The notes under the pieces were generated by a model. The model worked only from the letters and a program-made list of their open reading frames with translations. It did no database searches and was not told where the DNA came from. Below are positions 18,564 through 28,824 of a stretch of DNA of 64,000 nucleotides, piece after piece. This stretch comes from Saccharopolyspora thermophila (GTDB lineage: Bacteria > Actinomycetota > Actinomycetes > Mycobacteriales > Pseudonocardiaceae): assembly GCF_014646075.1 (NCBI RefSeq), contig NZ_BMMT01000002.1, positions 434,001 to 498,000 on the forward strand, written 5' to 3'. The translations under genes and the position numbers were made by a program. Position 1 is the stretch's first letter. Each line of letters begins with the position of its first letter.

Positions 18564-19985
18564 GTGAGTCGACGAGCCAAGATCGTTTGTACCATGGGCC
18601 CCGCCACCGCGACACCGGACAAGGTGGCTGAGCTCGTCAGCAGCGGAATGGACGTCGCCCGGCTGAACTTCAGCCACGGCAGCCACGCCGATCACCAGCA
18701 GGTCTACGAGATGGTCCGGGCCGCGGCCAAGGAGTCCGGCCGCGCCGTGGGCATCCTGGCCGACCTGCAGGGACCGAAGATCCGCCTCGGCAAGTTCGCC
18801 GCCGGGCCGGTGGAGTGGCGGACCGGCGACACGGTGCGCATCACGGTCGACGACGTCCAGGGCACCCACGAGCGGGTGTCCACCACGTACAAGGGCCTCG
18901 CCAAGGACGCCAAGGTCGGCGACCGGTTGCTGGTCGACGACGGCAAGGTGGGGCTGACCGTCACCGGCGTCGAGGACAACGACGTCGTGTGCGAGGTGAC
19001 CGAAGGTGGTCCGGTGTCGGACCACAAGGGAATCTCCTTGCCGGGCATGGATGTCTCGGTGCCCGCGCTGTCCGAAAAGGACATTGAGGACCTGGAGTTC
19101 GCGCTCGAGCTCGGCGTGGACTTCGTGGCGCTGTCGTTCGTCCGCAGCCCCGCCGACATCGACCTGGTGCACCAGGTGATGGACCGGGTCGGCCGCCGCA
19201 TCCCGGTGATCGCCAAGCTGGAGAAGCCGGAGGCGGTGGACAACCTGGAGGCCATCGTGCTGGCCTTCGACGGCGTCATGGTCGCCCGCGGCGACCTCGG
19301 CGTCGAACTGCCGCTGGAGCACGTGCCGCTGGTGCAGAAGAAGGCGATCCGGATCGCGCGCGAGAACGCCAAGCCGGTCATCGTCGCCACCCAGATGCTC
19401 GACTCCATGATCAACAACTCGCGCCCGACGCGGGCCGAGACCTCCGACGTCGCCAACGCGGTGCTCGACGGCACCGACGCGGTGATGCTCTCCGGCGAGA
19501 CCAGCGTCGGCCGCTACCCGGTCGAAACCGTGCAGACGATGGCCCGCATCATCGAGGCCGTCGAGGCCGGTTCCGCCGCGCCGCCGCCGCTGAGCCACGT
19601 CCCGCGCACCAAGCGCGGCGTGATCTCCTACGCGGCCCGCGACATCGGCGAACGGCTCAACGCCAAGGCGCTCGTCGCCTTCACGCAGTCCGGCGACACC
19701 GTGCGCCGGTTGGCCCGGTTGCACACCCGGCTGCCGCTGCTGGCGTTCACCCCGGAGGAGAGCGTGCGAAGTCAGCTCGCTCTCACTTGGGGGACAGAGA
19801 CGTTCCTGGTGCCTAAGGTGGACACCACCGACCAGATGGTGCGCCAGGTGGATCAGGCGATGCTGTCTCTCGGCCGGTCGCAGCGCGGCGACATGGTGGT
19901 CATCGTGGCGGGTTCGCCGCCCGGCACGGTCGGTTCCACCAACCTCATCCGCGTGCACCGGCTGGGCGAGGAGGACCACGTCTGA
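18564..19985 (+). CDS. pyk: Pyruvate kinase
   Basis: 473 residues from GTG 18564; upstream in-frame codons give non-family residues. The (beta/alpha)8 barrel starts SRRAKIVCTMGPATATPDKV; RLNFSHG is the nucleotide/phosphate site; VIAKLEKPEAVDNLEAIVLA and DGVMVARGDLGVELPLE hold the active-site Lys, Glu and Asp; NSRPTRAETSDVANAVLDG is the conserved late-barrel motif. The B domain lies about 70-165 and the C-terminal domain begins near 350. It converts phosphoenolpyruvate and ADP to pyruvate and ATP, feeding the pyruvate dehydrogenase encoded elsewhere in the window. Seventy-odd bases separate it from tesB on the same strand. Confidence 0.96.
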   Translation: MSRRAKIVCTMGPATATPDKVAELVSSGMDVARLNFSHGSHADHQQVYEMVRAAAKESGRAVGILADLQGPKIRLGKFAAGPVEWRTGDTVRITVDDVQGTHERVSTTYKGLAKDAKVGDRLLVDDGKVGLTVTGVEDNDVVCEVTEGGPVSDHKGISLPGMDVSVPALSEKDIEDLEFALELGVDFVALSFVRSPADIDLVHQVMDRVGRRIPVIAKLEKPEAVDNLEAIVLAFDGVMVARGDLGVELPLEHVPLVQKKAIRIARENAKPVIVATQMLDSMINNSRPTRAETSDVANAVLDGTDAVMLSGETSVGRYPVETVQTMARIIEAVEAGSAAPPPLSHVPRTKRGVISYAARDIGERLNAKALVAFTQSGDTVRRLARLHTRLPLLAFTPEESVRSQLALTWGTETFLVPKVDTTDQMVRQVDQAMLSLGRSQRGDMVVIVAGSPPGTVGSTNLIRVHRLGEEDHV

Positions 19986-20058
19986 TCCCAGTTCCACCGG
20001 ACGGGAGCCACCCGGCGCTCCCGTCCGGCGACCGGGCGTGAGGACCGAGGAGCGTGCA

Positions 20059-20991
20059 GTGACCGAAGCGGCCCGAGCAGCAGCCGCCGATCCCACCGGA
20101 AGCTGGGAGGGAACCGTCCCACTGGACGTCAACGGCCTGCCGCACGGACAGCCGGTCCTGGACAGCCTGGTGGCGCTGCTGGACCTGGAGCGCATCGAGG
20201 AGAACATCTTCCGCGGGGTCAGCCCCGCCTCCTCGCCGGTGCGCGTCTTCGGCGGTCAGGTCGCCGGCCAGGCGCTGGTCGCCGCCGGCCGCACGGTTCC
20301 GCCGGAGCGGCGGGTGCACTCCCTGCACGCCTATTTCATCCGGCCCGGAGACCCGAGCATCCCGATCGTCTACGAGGTCGACCGCACCCGCGACGGCCGG
20401 TCCTTCACCACTCGCCGCGTGGTGGCCGTGCAGCGCGGAAAGGCGATCTTCTCCCTGTCGGCGTCGTTCCAGCTCGACGAGGAGGGCATCGACCACGCCG
20501 ACCCGATGCCGGAGGTGCCCGACCCCGAGTCGCTGCCGACCTACGGCGAGCAGGTCGGTGACCTGGTCGAGGTGCTGGGGCGGCAGCCGCGGCCCATCGA
20601 CGTCCGCTACGTGACCGACCCGCCGTGGGTGAGCCGCGAGAAGGAGACGCGGGAGGCGCGCAGCCAGGTGTGGATGCGGGCGGACGGCGTACTGCCCGAC
20701 GACGACCTGCTGCACGTGTGCATCGCGGCGTTCGCGTCGGACATGACGCTGCTGGACGCGGTGCTGGCGCGGCACGGCGTCTACTGGGGACTGGACCGGG
20801 TCAACGGCGCGAGCCTGGACCACGCGATGTGGTTCCACCGCCGCTTCCGCGCCGACGAGTGGTTGCTCTACGACTGCGCCTCGCCCAGCGCCTCCGGAGC
20901 GCGTGGCCTGGCGACCGGTCGCTTCTTCTCCCGCGACGGCCGCCTGGTGGCGACGGTGGTCCAGGAGGGCCTGCTCCGCGTCAACCGCTGA
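20059..20991 (+). CDS. tesB: Acyl-CoA thioesterase II
   Basis: 310 residues; the GTG at 20059 is preferred because GAGGAG lies seven bases upstream, though a GTG at 20038 is in frame. The double-hotdog fold is recognisable: VRVFGGQVAGQALVAAGRTV near residue 65, HSLHAYFIRPGDPSIPIVYE, and the second-half signature SLDHAMWFHRRFRADEWLLY followed by ARGLATGRFFSRDGRLVATV. It hydrolyses acyl-CoA thioesters in the cytosol. Probably cotranscribed with pyk. A decayed copy of the second half is present near 48.1-48.3 kb. Confidence 0.94.
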   Translation: MTEAARAAAADPTGSWEGTVPLDVNGLPHGQPVLDSLVALLDLERIEENIFRGVSPASSPVRVFGGQVAGQALVAAGRTVPPERRVHSLHAYFIRPGDPSIPIVYEVDRTRDGRSFTTRRVVAVQRGKAIFSLSASFQLDEEGIDHADPMPEVPDPESLPTYGEQVGDLVEVLGRQPRPIDVRYVTDPPWVSREKETREARSQVWMRADGVLPDDDLLHVCIAAFASDMTLLDAVLARHGVYWGLDRVNGASLDHAMWFHRRFRADEWLLYDCASPSASGARGLATGRFFSRDGRLVATVVQEGLLRVNR

Positions 20992-21036
20992 CCACCGCGC
21001 GATCCAGCGGAGATCGACTTCGGTCAATCCGGCCGC

Positions 21037-21536
21037 TCAGCGACGGCGTCGTCTGCGGCGCAGGTGCGGTGGGGGCGTCAGGGCCCTGGTGTGCAGTTGT
21101 TCCAGGACGATCGAGCTGGTGAAGTGGCGGACCTCCGTACGCGAGGCGAGCTTGTCGACCAGGAACTCCTGCAGGTGAGTGGTGTCGGCGACCGCCACGT
21201 GCAGCAGGAAGTCGGCCTGCCCGCTGACGTGCAGCAGCGAACGGGTTTCCCGCTGCGCCATCACGAACTCCCGGAACTGGTCGACGACCTCGCGGGTGTG
21301 CGGTCGGACGTTGATCGCCACCACCGCTTCCAGGACCAGCCCGGTCGCCGCCGGGTCAACGTCGATGTGTGACCCGGTGATCACGCCCTGTTCCCGCAGC
21401 CGCCGGACCCGCTGCAGGCAGCTGGAGGGGGCCAGCCCCACGCGCTCGGCCAGCACCCGGTTCGGCAGCGTCGCGTCGTTCTGCAGTTCCTCCAGGATCA
21501 GCCAGTCGACCGAATCCAGTTCGACAGATTCCCGCA
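21037..21536 (-). CDS. Lrp/AsnC-family regulator
   Basis: 165 residues from ATG 21536. An N-terminal helix-turn-helix (LDSVDWLILEELQNDATLPN, ERVGLAPSSCLQRVRRLREQ) is followed by a RAM ligand-binding domain (AVVAINVRPHTREVVDQFRE, ADFLLHVAVADTTHLQEFLV). Its end is unusual: an HL followed by seven consecutive arginines after a proline run, beyond the usual RAM boundary. Divergent from a LysE exporter with about 100 bases between, the classic arrangement in which the Lrp protein senses an amino acid and turns the exporter on. Confidence 0.92.
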
Positions 21537-21634
21537 TAACCGAACATCCTACGGCGTCACTGGAAACGCGGCGAACATATGACGGACGATGTGGGCGACT
21601 TCCACCCGACCTGCGAGTTTGCGAAGGAGCTGTC

Positions 21635-22243
21635 GTGCACATCGCCTGGGGGTCGTTCCTGCTGGCGCTGCTGGTGATCGTCCTGGTACCGGGGCCGGAC
21701 TTCGTCCTGGTGACCCGCAACGCGGCCAACGGCGCGCGCTGGGGATGGCTGGCCGCCGCCGGGGTGACCTGCGGTCTGCTGCTGCACGCGACGGCCGCCA
21801 CCCTGGGGCTGTCGGCGCTGGTGGTGACCGTGCCGGGGGCGCTGCTGGTGGTGAAGACCATCGGCGTGGCCTACCTTGCCTGGATGGGGTGGCAGATTGT
21901 GCGCCGGTCCGGCGCGGCGGCGCAGCCGACCACTGTGGACACCCCGCGGTCCGCGGGTGCGGTCTTCGCACGCGGCCTGCTCACCGATGTGCTCAACCCC
22001 AAGGTGATGCTGACCTTCCTGACGCTGCTGCCGCAGGCGATGGACCCGGCGGCGGCGCCGATGCCGCAGGCCGCGCTGCTCAGTGGTGTCGCGGTGACCG
22101 CGTTCGGCGTGTGGTGGCTGATCGTGGTGCCGTCGGTGCGGTGGCTGTCCGCGCTGCTGTCGGGGCCGCGGCGCCGCAGGGTCTTCGAGCGGTGCTGCGG
22201 CGGGGCGCTGCTGGCCATGGCCGCCTCGATCGCCGTCGGCTGA
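21635..22243 (+). CDS. LysE/RhtB-family amino-acid exporter
   Basis: 202 residues from GTG 21635, with GAAGGAG just upstream. Six hydrophobic segments; the first carries the family motif VPGPDFVLVTRNAANGARWG, and LNPKVMLTFLTLLPQ is the conserved fourth-helix region. LysE-type proteins export basic or neutral amino acids with protons. Divergent from an Lrp-type regulator, its likely controller. The exact substrate cannot be read from the sequence. Confidence 0.92.
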   Translation: MHIAWGSFLLALLVIVLVPGPDFVLVTRNAANGARWGWLAAAGVTCGLLLHATAATLGLSALVVTVPGALLVVKTIGVAYLAWMGWQIVRRSGAAAQPTTVDTPRSAGAVFARGLLTDVLNPKVMLTFLTLLPQAMDPAAAPMPQAALLSGVAVTAFGVWWLIVVPSVRWLSALLSGPRRRRVFERCCGGALLAMAASIAVG

Positions 22244-22339
22244 CCGCCGACCGGCGGATCAAGACAGACCATGCGGAGTCGTTGGCCAACCGTCATGATC
22301 GTGCATGATCTGTGCGGGGCGGGCCGAAGGAGCTGCGCG

Positions 22340-23911
22340 ATGCGTCGACGCTGGGCGTTCGGGTTGGTGCTGGCACTGGGGATGCCGTTGGCGTCCGTGG
22401 CCGTTTCGGGCGCGGCCCCCGCCGGCCCGGACGCGCTGCGGGTCGATCTGGACGACATTCTCGCCGACGCCCGCCTCAGGGGCGCGCACGCCGGGGTGGT
22501 GGTGCGCGACCCGGCCACCGACGAGGTGCTCTACAGCAGGCAGGCCGCGGACCGCGCGACCCCGGCGTCGAACGCCAAGCTGCTCACCGCCGCCGCGGCG
22601 CTGGAGGTGCTGGGGCCCGAGTACCGCTTCCGCACCGAGGTCGTCACCAACGCCCCGCAGCTGGGCCCGGTGCTGCTCGGTGACCTGTACCTGCGCGGCA
22701 CCGGTGATCCCACCCTGCTGGCCACCGACTACGACCGGTTGGCCGAGCAGGTGGCGGCGGCAGGAATCCGCGAGGTCCGGGGCCGGCTGCGCACCGACGA
22801 CACGTGGTTCGACGACGTGCCGCTGGGCACCGGCTGGGTATGGGATGACGAGCCGTACTACTACGCCGCACCGGTGTCCGCGCTGACCGTCGCCCCGAAC
22901 ACCGACTTCGACGCCGGAACCGTGATCGTGCGGGTTGTCCCGACCGTCGAGGGGCGGCCCGCGCAGGTGTCGCTGGACCCGCCGACCAGGGCCGTGCGGA
23001 TCGACAACCGGACGACGACCTCGGCCGAGGGGGTGGCCGACGTGTCGGTGCTGCGCGACCACGGCGGTTCCCGGGTCGTGGTGAGCGGAACGATCCCGGC
23101 GGGTGCGCAGCCGGTCGAGGACTTCACCACCGTTTTGGACCCGTCCGCCTACGCCGCGGACGTCTTCGCCCGCGCGCTGGCCGCCCACGGCGTGGTTGTT
23201 CGCGGCACCGGGGAGGGCACCGCGCCCGGGGGCGCGCGGGTGCTGGCCGAGCGGCAGTCGATGCCGTTGCGGGAGCTGCTGGTGCCGTTCATGAAGCTGA
23301 GCAACAACGGACACGCCGAGGTGCTGGTCAAGGCGATGGGGCGCGAGGTCCGCGGCGAGGGCAGCTGGGCCGCGGGCCTGGCGGTGCTGACCGAGCAGGT
23401 GCGCGGGCTGGGCGTGGACCCGCAGGTGCTGCGTCTGGTGGACGGCTCTGGATTGTCCACGATGGACTCCGTGACGCCCGAGCAACTGACCGTACTGCTG
23501 GACAATGCGCGGGAACGACCGTGGTTTCCGGTCTTTTACGACTCGTTGCCGGTGGCGGGCGTCGCGGACCGCATGGTCGGCGGCACGCTGCGCAACCGGA
23601 TGGGTGGGACGGCCGCGGCCGGCAACGTGCACGCCAAGACCGGCTCGCTGACCGGGGTCATCTCACTGTCCGGTTACGTCACCGCGGCCGACGGCCGCGA
23701 GCTGGTGTTCTCGGTGGTGTTCAACGACTTTCTCGGCAGTTCCCCGCAGGATCTACAGGACGCGATCGCGATCCGGCTGGCCGGGTACGACGGTGCCGCG
23801 GACCAACCGCGGGGCCGGGTGCGGGTGCCGCGGGCTCGCGTTCTCCAGGACGATCCGGCCACCTCGGTCGACGAGAGCGCGCTGGAGTGCTCGTGGGTCA
23901 AAGCGTGCTGA
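22340..23911 (+). CDS. dacB: D-alanyl-D-alanine carboxypeptidase / endopeptidase (PBP4 type)
   Basis: 523 residues from ATG 22340, with AAGGAG upstream. A signal peptide (about 1-26, ending SGAAPA) sends it outside. The serine penicillin-recognition motifs are present: SNAK (S77, K80), SNN in MKLSNNGHAEVL, and KTG in HAKTGSLTGV. The long insert between the first and second motifs (about 110-300) is typical of peptidase S13. It trims or cuts peptidoglycan stem peptides. The last about 50 residues, rich in Pro/Arg, extend past the domain. An inverted repeat follows the stop. Confidence 0.94.
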   Translation: MRRRWAFGLVLALGMPLASVAVSGAAPAGPDALRVDLDDILADARLRGAHAGVVVRDPATDEVLYSRQAADRATPASNAKLLTAAAALEVLGPEYRFRTEVVTNAPQLGPVLLGDLYLRGTGDPTLLATDYDRLAEQVAAAGIREVRGRLRTDDTWFDDVPLGTGWVWDDEPYYYAAPVSALTVAPNTDFDAGTVIVRVVPTVEGRPAQVSLDPPTRAVRIDNRTTTSAEGVADVSVLRDHGGSRVVVSGTIPAGAQPVEDFTTVLDPSAYAADVFARALAAHGVVVRGTGEGTAPGGARVLAERQSMPLRELLVPFMKLSNNGHAEVLVKAMGREVRGEGSWAAGLAVLTEQVRGLGVDPQVLRLVDGSGLSTMDSVTPEQLTVLLDNARERPWFPVFYDSLPVAGVADRMVGGTLRNRMGGTAAAGNVHAKTGSLTGVISLSGYVTAADGRELVFSVVFNDFLGSSPQDLQDAIAIRLAGYDGAADQPRGRVRVPRARVLQDDPATSVDESALECSWVKAC

Positions 23912-23961
23912 ATGCACCTGGGAAAAACGGGAAACTGAGGCCAACCAGCTGATGTGCGATA

Positions 23962-23996
23962 CGGTCTCGGGACGATTCGGGGGATCCCGGAGACCG
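23962..23996 (+). terminator. Hairpin after dacB
   Basis: CGGTCTCGGGA (23962-23972) pairs with TCCCGGAGACCG (23985-23996) with one bulged base. It lies between the dacB stop and the DedA gene. No T-run, so termination strength is uncertain. Confidence 0.45.
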
Positions 23997-24062
23997 CGCC
24001 GCGGGTGCGCCGGTAGCGTGACGCCAGTTCGTTGCCCGCGCACAGCCGAGGAGCCCGGTGAA

Positions 24063-24731
24063 GTGACGTTCATCAGTGACATGCTGGCCCTGGTGGCCGG
24101 ACTGCCGAGGCCGTTGCTGGTCCTGGTGACCGGCGCTCTGGTGCTGGGCGAGTGCACCATCGGGCTCGGCTTCCTGGTGCCCGGTGAGACCGGGCTGCTG
24201 GTCGCCTCGGCCGCGGTGACCGACCTCGGGTTCTTCCTGACGCTGGCCGGGATCGTCGCGCTGTGCGCCGCGGTCGGCGACAACATCGGGTTCTGGCTCG
24301 GGCGCCGCTACCGGTTGAAGATGCGCGAGACGAAGGTGGTGCGCAAGCTCGGCCAGCACCACTGGGACCGCGCGGGGCGGCTGCTGTGCCGGTGGGGGAT
24401 GGGCGCGGTGCTGGTGGCCCGCTTCCTGCCGGTGGTGCGCACGCTGATTCCCGCGGCGGCCGGCGCGAGCGGCATGAGCTACCTGCGCTTCTTCGTGTCG
24501 TCGCTGGTCGGTGCGGTCGCGTGGTCGGGTTTGCACGTCGGGATCGGCTGGGCGGCCGGGGCCTCGGCGAAGTACGTCGAGGAGCTGCTCGGCCGGACCA
24601 GTTGGGTCCTGGTGGTGGCGATGATCGCCGTGGGCGTGGGCATCCGGGTGTGGCGCCGCCGCCGGGCCAACCGCGAACCCGCCGAGGAGATCGCGGCCGA
24701 GGCCCGCGACGACGTCGAGTCCGCGGCCTGA
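24063..24731 (+). CDS. DedA-family membrane protein
   Basis: 222 residues from GTG 24063 after a GAGGAG; an ATG at 24081 is an alternative. The family pattern is clear: LGFLVPGETGLLVASAAVT, VGDNIGFWLGRRY, and the arginine motif RFLPVVRTLIPAAAGASGM. Four to five membrane segments. DedA proteins act as flippases/transporters for polyprenyl-phosphate or phosphatidylethanolamine in several bacteria and affect envelope stress tolerance. Separate from dacB by a hairpin and convergent with bioB. Confidence 0.92.
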   Translation: MTFISDMLALVAGLPRPLLVLVTGALVLGECTIGLGFLVPGETGLLVASAAVTDLGFFLTLAGIVALCAAVGDNIGFWLGRRYRLKMRETKVVRKLGQHHWDRAGRLLCRWGMGAVLVARFLPVVRTLIPAAAGASGMSYLRFFVSSLVGAVAWSGLHVGIGWAAGASAKYVEELLGRTSWVLVVAMIAVGVGIRVWRRRRANREPAEEIAAEARDDVESAA

Positions 24732-24750
24732 CCCAGCGGCGGTTTTTCGG

Positions 24751-25812
24751 TCAGGCGTTCGCGGGTTGGTCGGTGCCGACTCCGCGGCGGCGGATCGCCA
24801 CCAGGTCGTGCCGTGCCTGCGGCAGGGTCTGCTCGTCGGTGCCCTCGATGGTGAAACCGGCGTCGGCGATCATCTGCCGGTCGTCGGCCCCCGGCTGCCC
24901 CTCGCTGGTCAGGTAGTCGCCCAGGAAGATCGAGTTCGTCACCTGCAGCGCCAGCGGTTGCAGACTGCGCAGGTGGATCTCCCGGCCGCCCGCCAGGCGC
25001 ACCTCGACGTCCGGGAAGCAGAACCGGAACAGCGCCAGAATCCGCAGGCAGCGCACCGGCGTCAGGTGCCAGTCGGCCTCCAGCGGGGTGCCCTGCATCG
25101 GGATCAGGAAGTTGATCGGCACCGAGTCCGGGTGGAGTTCACGCAGTTGGAACGCCATGTCCACGACGTCCTCATCGGACTCGCCCATGCCGAAGATGGC
25201 CCCCGAGCACGGCGACAGGCCCGCCCCGGTGGCCTGCCGTACGGTGTCCACCCGGTCGGCGAACGCGTGCGTGGAGCAGATGTCGGCGTAACGGGTTTCG
25301 TTGGTGTTGAGGTTGTGGCTGTAGGCGTCCACCCCGGCCTCGCGCAGCCGGTCTGCCTGCCCCGGCTTGAGCAGGCCCAGGCAGGCGCAGATCTCCACGC
25401 CCGGCTGCCGCGCCCGGATCGCCTCGATCATCTCGGCGACCCGGCCGATGTCGCGCTGCCCCGGGCCGCGCCCGCTGGCCACCAGGCAGATCCGCTTCGC
25501 ACCGGCCTGTGCCGCCCGGTCGGCGGCCTCGGCCGCCTCCGCCGGACTGATCCAGGAGTATGTGAGGATGTCCGAAGTGGACCCCAGCCGCTGCGAGCAG
25601 TAGCTGCAGTCCTCCGGGCACAGCCCGCTCCTGACGTTGATGATGGTGTTGAGCTTGACCCGGCGGCCGAAGAAGTGCCGCCGGACCCGCCCGGCCGCGG
25701 CCACCACGTCCAGCACGTCGAGTTCGTCGGTGAGCAGGGCGAGTGCCTCGTCGTGGGTCGGCGCACCCCGGCGGAGTGCCTTGGCGACCAGCTCGTCCAG
25801 CGAGATCGTCAT
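24751..25812 (-). CDS. bioB: Biotin synthase
   Basis: 353 residues from ATG 25812, with GCGAGG about eight bases upstream; an in-frame start at 25848 lacks support. A radical-SAM protein: C65, C69 and C72 (CPEDCSYC) bind the [4Fe-4S] cluster and SAM; the [2Fe-2S] site cysteines lie in [14 protein letters not shown] and [13 protein letters not shown], with the distal Arg in [11 protein letters not shown]. It inserts sulfur into dethiobiotin. No other bio genes are adjacent. The C-terminal tail (about 335-353) is a short extension. Confidence 0.96.
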   Translation of the reverse strand: MTISLDELVAKALRRGAPTHDEALALLTDELDVLDVVAAAGRVRRHFFGRRVKLNTIINVRSGLCPEDCSYCSQRLGSTSDILTYSWISPAEAAEAADRAAQAGAKRICLVASGRGPGQRDIGRVAEMIEAIRARQPGVEICACLGLLKPGQADRLREAGVDAYSHNLNTNETRYADICSTHAFADRVDTVRQATGAGLSPCSGAIFGMGESDEDVVDMAFQLRELHPDSVPINFLIPMQGTPLEADWHLTPVRCLRILALFRFCFPDVEVRLAGGREIHLRSLQPLALQVTNSIFLGDYLTSEGQPGADDRQMIADAGFTIEGTDEQTLPQARHDLVAIRRRGVGTDQPANA

Positions 25813-25921
25813 GCCGAGAGCCTCGCCGACCCACGGCCGGGCCAACAACGTCGCGTTCCTACAAGATCCGCACCAGCGCCTTGTCGGCGTGGTTGGGGAT
25901 GTCGGGAAGAACCAGCGATGT

Positions 25922-27304
25922 TCAGTCGCGGGCGGGTTCCCGCTCCGGCTGCCTGCGGCGCACCGCGAGGTAGCCGACCGCGACGGCGATCGCCAGCGGC
26001 GGCGTGATGTAGAGCGCGATCCGGGTCTCCGCGTCGAAGGCCAGCAGCACCACGACGAACGCCAGGAACGCCAGGACGACGTAGTTCGACAGCGGCGCGA
26101 GCGGCATCCGGAACGGGCTCGCCTCGAGCTCGCCGCGGGCCACCTTCCGGCGGTAGCCGAGGTGCGAGATGACGATCATCGCCCAGGTGAAGATGGCGCC
26201 GACCGTGCTCGCGCTGGTGATGTAGGTGAACGCCTGCTCCGGGACGACGTAGTTGAGCACCACGCCGATCAGCATCGCGCAGAACGTCACGCCGATCGCC
26301 CGCGCGGGCACGGCACGGGTGCTCAGCCGCCCGACCGCGCGCGGGGCCTGGCCGTCCTCGGACAGCGTGCGCAGCATCCGCGCCGTGGAGTAGATGCCGC
26401 TGTTGCACGACGAAAGCGCCGCGGTGGTGACCACGAAGTTGATCACGCCCGCGGCGGCCGGGATGCCGATCAGGGTGAATGCGTGCACGAACGGGCTGCC
26501 GCTGACCGGGAACTGGTTCCACGGCACCAGCGCGGTCAGCGCGATCAGCGCGCCCACGTAGAAGATCAGGATTCGCCAGATCACCGAGTTGACCGCCCGC
26601 GGCAGCACCTTCTGCGGGTTGGTGCTCTCGCTGGCGGTCTGCCCCACCATCTCGACGCCGACGAACGCGAACATGACGATCTGGAACGCCAGCAGCGACG
26701 AGGCCGCCCCGTTCGGGAAGAGTCCGCCGTGAGCCCAGATGTTGCTCAGTGACGCGGTGTCGCCGAGGTCGCTGAAGCCGAACGCCAGGATCGCCGCGGC
26801 GAGCACGATCAGGCCGATGATGGCCAGCACCTTGATCAGCGCGAACCAGAACTCGAACTCGCCGAACAGTTTCACCGCGATCAGGTTCACCCCGCTGAGC
26901 ACGATGAGCGCGCCGAGCGCGGGGATCCACTGCGGGACGTGCGGGAACCAGAACTGGAAGTACTCGCCGACCGCGGTGATCTCCGCCATCCCGGTGACGA
27001 TCCACACCAGCCAGTAGCCCCAGCCGACGGCGAACCTGGCCCACGGGCCGACGAACTCGCCCGCGTATTCGGCGAAGGAGCCGCTGACCGGGCGGTACAT
27101 CAGCAGTTCGCCGAGCGCCCGCATGACGAAATAGATGATCAGGCCGCCGATCGCGTAGACCAGGATGAGGCCCGGACCGACCTGGTGGAGCGCCTTGCCC
27201 GAACCGAGGAACAACCCGACACCGATCGCACCGCCGATGGCGATCATGTTGATGTGCCGGGTACTCAGGTCCTTCCGGTATTCCTCGGCGACTGGTTGGC
27301 TCAT
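25922..27304 (-). CDS. APC-family amino-acid permease (CycA/GABA permease type)
   Basis: 460 residues, twelve predicted membrane helices. The APC/AAT signature [18 protein letters not shown] opens helix 1, with [20 protein letters not shown] and [20 protein letters not shown] further on. The ATG at 27304 is the start; AGGAGTT lies upstream. Close to D-serine/D-alanine/glycine transporters. It lies next to, and in the same direction as, the gcvT-glyA operon, which makes glycine or serine attractive substrates, but a strong terminator separates them so it has its own promoter. Substrate is inferred. Confidence 0.88.
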   Translation of the reverse strand: MSQPVAEEYRKDLSTRHINMIAIGGAIGVGLFLGSGKALHQVGPGLILVYAIGGLIIYFVMRALGELLMYRPVSGSFAEYAGEFVGPWARFAVGWGYWLVWIVTGMAEITAVGEYFQFWFPHVPQWIPALGALIVLSGVNLIAVKLFGEFEFWFALIKVLAIIGLIVLAAAILAFGFSDLGDTASLSNIWAHGGLFPNGAASSLLAFQIVMFAFVGVEMVGQTASESTNPQKVLPRAVNSVIWRILIFYVGALIALTALVPWNQFPVSGSPFVHAFTLIGIPAAAGVINFVVTTAALSSCNSGIYSTARMLRTLSEDGQAPRAVGRLSTRAVPARAIGVTFCAMLIGVVLNYVVPEQAFTYITSASTVGAIFTWAMIVISHLGYRRKVARGELEASPFRMPLAPLSNYVVLAFLAFVVVLLAFDAETRIALYITPPLAIAVAVGYLAVRRRQPEREPARD

Positions 27305-27432
27305 CGAGTGAACTCCTCACTGCCAGCATGTTGTGCTGAAACTGCGGAGATACTCGGACATCCGACGAGTGGAAGCAAGAGTTTTCGCCGCTGTTGTAAC
27401 CCCTTTTTCCCCATCGGGTAGTCCACTTAGGA

Positions 27433-27490
27433 CAAAAAGGGAGCGCGCCACGGCACTCCGGACCAGATTGTCCGGAATGCCGTGACGCGC
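27433..27490 (-). terminator. Intrinsic terminator of the gcvT-glyA operon
   Basis: Two 21-base arms (27490-27470 and 27463-27443) pair on the minus strand with only two G-U wobbles around a 6-base loop, followed by CTCCCTTTTTGTC. Stem plus T-run directly after glyA is a textbook intrinsic terminator. Confidence 0.9.
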
Positions 27491-27530
27491 TGCCGCGTCG
27501 CCTCACATGTTCAGTTCGCCGGTCACCGGA

Positions 27531-28802
27531 TCAGCGGTTCGGGTACAGCGGGTGCTTCGCGGCCAGCGCCTCGACGCGGGCCCGCAGCTTGGCTTCGTCG
27601 TAGCCGGGCTTGAGGGCTTCGGCGATGATGTCGGCGACCTCGGTGAACTCGTCCTTGCCGAAACCGCGGGTGGCCAGCGCCGGGGTGCCGATGCGCAGCC
27701 CGGAGGTCACCATCGGCGGGCGCGGGTCGTTGGGCACCGCGTTGCGGTTGACCGTGATGCCGATCGAGTGCAGCCGGTCCTCGGCCTGCTTGCCGTCCAG
27801 CTCGCTGTTGCGCAGGTCCACCAGCACCAGGTGCACGTCGGTGCCGCCGGAGACCAGCTGCACCCCGGCCTCGGCCGCGTCGGCGGCCAGCAGCCGCTCG
27901 GCCAGGATCCGCGCGCCCTCCAGGGTGCGCCGCTGCCGGTCGGCGAACTCCTCACCGGCGGCGATCTTGAACGCCACCGCCTTGCCGGCGATCACGTGCT
28001 CCAGCGGACCGCCCTGCTGGCCGGGGAACACCGCGGAGTTGAACTTCTTGGTGAACCCTTCGTCGGAGGACAGGATCACCCCACCGCGCGGACCGCCCAG
28101 CGTCTTGTGCGTGGTGGTGGTGACCACGTGCGCGTGCGGCACCGGGTTGGGGTGCAGTCCGGCCGCGACCAGCCCGGCGAAGTGCGCCATGTCCACCATC
28201 AGGTAGGCGCCGACCTCGTCGGCGATCTCCCGGAACCGCGCGAAGTCCAGCTGCCGCGGGTAGGCCGACCACCCGGCGATGATCAGCTGCGGCCGGTGCT
28301 CGCGCGCCAGCCGGGCCACCTCGTCCATGTCGACCCGGTGATCGGTGTCGCTGACGTGGTAGGGCACCACGGTGTAGAGCTTGCCGGAGAAGTTGATCCG
28401 CATGCCGTGCGTCAGGTGACCGCCGTGCGCCAGGTCCAGACCCATGATCGTGTCACCCGGCTTGAGCAGCGCGAACATCGCCGCCGCGTTCGCCTGCGCC
28501 CCCGAGTGCGGCTGCACGTTGGCAAACGAGGCCCCGAACAGCTTCTTGACCCGGTCGATGGCCAGCTGCTCGATGACGTCGACGTGCTCGCAGCCGCCGT
28601 AGTAGCGCCGACCCGGATACCCCTCGGCGTACTTGTTGGTCAGTACCGAACCCTGCGCCTCCAGCACGGCCTCGGGCGCGAAGTTCTCCGAGGCGATCAT
28701 CTCCAGCGTGGTCTGCTGGCGGCTCAGCTCGGCGCCGATCGCCGCCGCCACCTCGGGGTCGACCGCGGCCAGCTTGTCGTTGAACAGGTCGGGTGTCGAC
28801 AT
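27531..28802 (-). CDS. glyA: Serine hydroxymethyltransferase
   Basis: 423 residues from ATG 28802 with GGAGG upstream; a longer open frame into gcvT is not family sequence. The PLP lysine is K233 in [14 protein letters not shown]. Other family motifs are [25 protein letters not shown] and [11 protein letters not shown]. It interconverts serine and glycine using tetrahydrofolate. It lies 22 bases after gcvT and is controlled by the tandem glycine riboswitch, so it probably serves glycine disposal together with the cleavage system. Confidence 0.97.
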   Translation of the reverse strand: MSTPDLFNDKLAAVDPEVAAAIGAELSRQQTTLEMIASENFAPEAVLEAQGSVLTNKYAEGYPGRRYYGGCEHVDVIEQLAIDRVKKLFGASFANVQPHSGAQANAAAMFALLKPGDTIMGLDLAHGGHLTHGMRINFSGKLYTVVPYHVSDTDHRVDMDEVARLAREHRPQLIIAGWSAYPRQLDFARFREIADEVGAYLMVDMAHFAGLVAAGLHPNPVPHAHVVTTTTHKTLGGPRGGVILSSDEGFTKKFNSAVFPGQQGGPLEHVIAGKAVAFKIAAGEEFADRQRRTLEGARILAERLLAADAAEAGVQLVSGGTDVHLVLVDLRNSELDGKQAEDRLHSIGITVNRNAVPNDPRPPMVTSGLRIGTPALATRGFGKDEFTEVADIIAEALKPGYDEAKLRARVEALAAKHPLYPNR

Positions 28803-28824
28803 GGTGTTGCCTCCAGGTGTCTCG

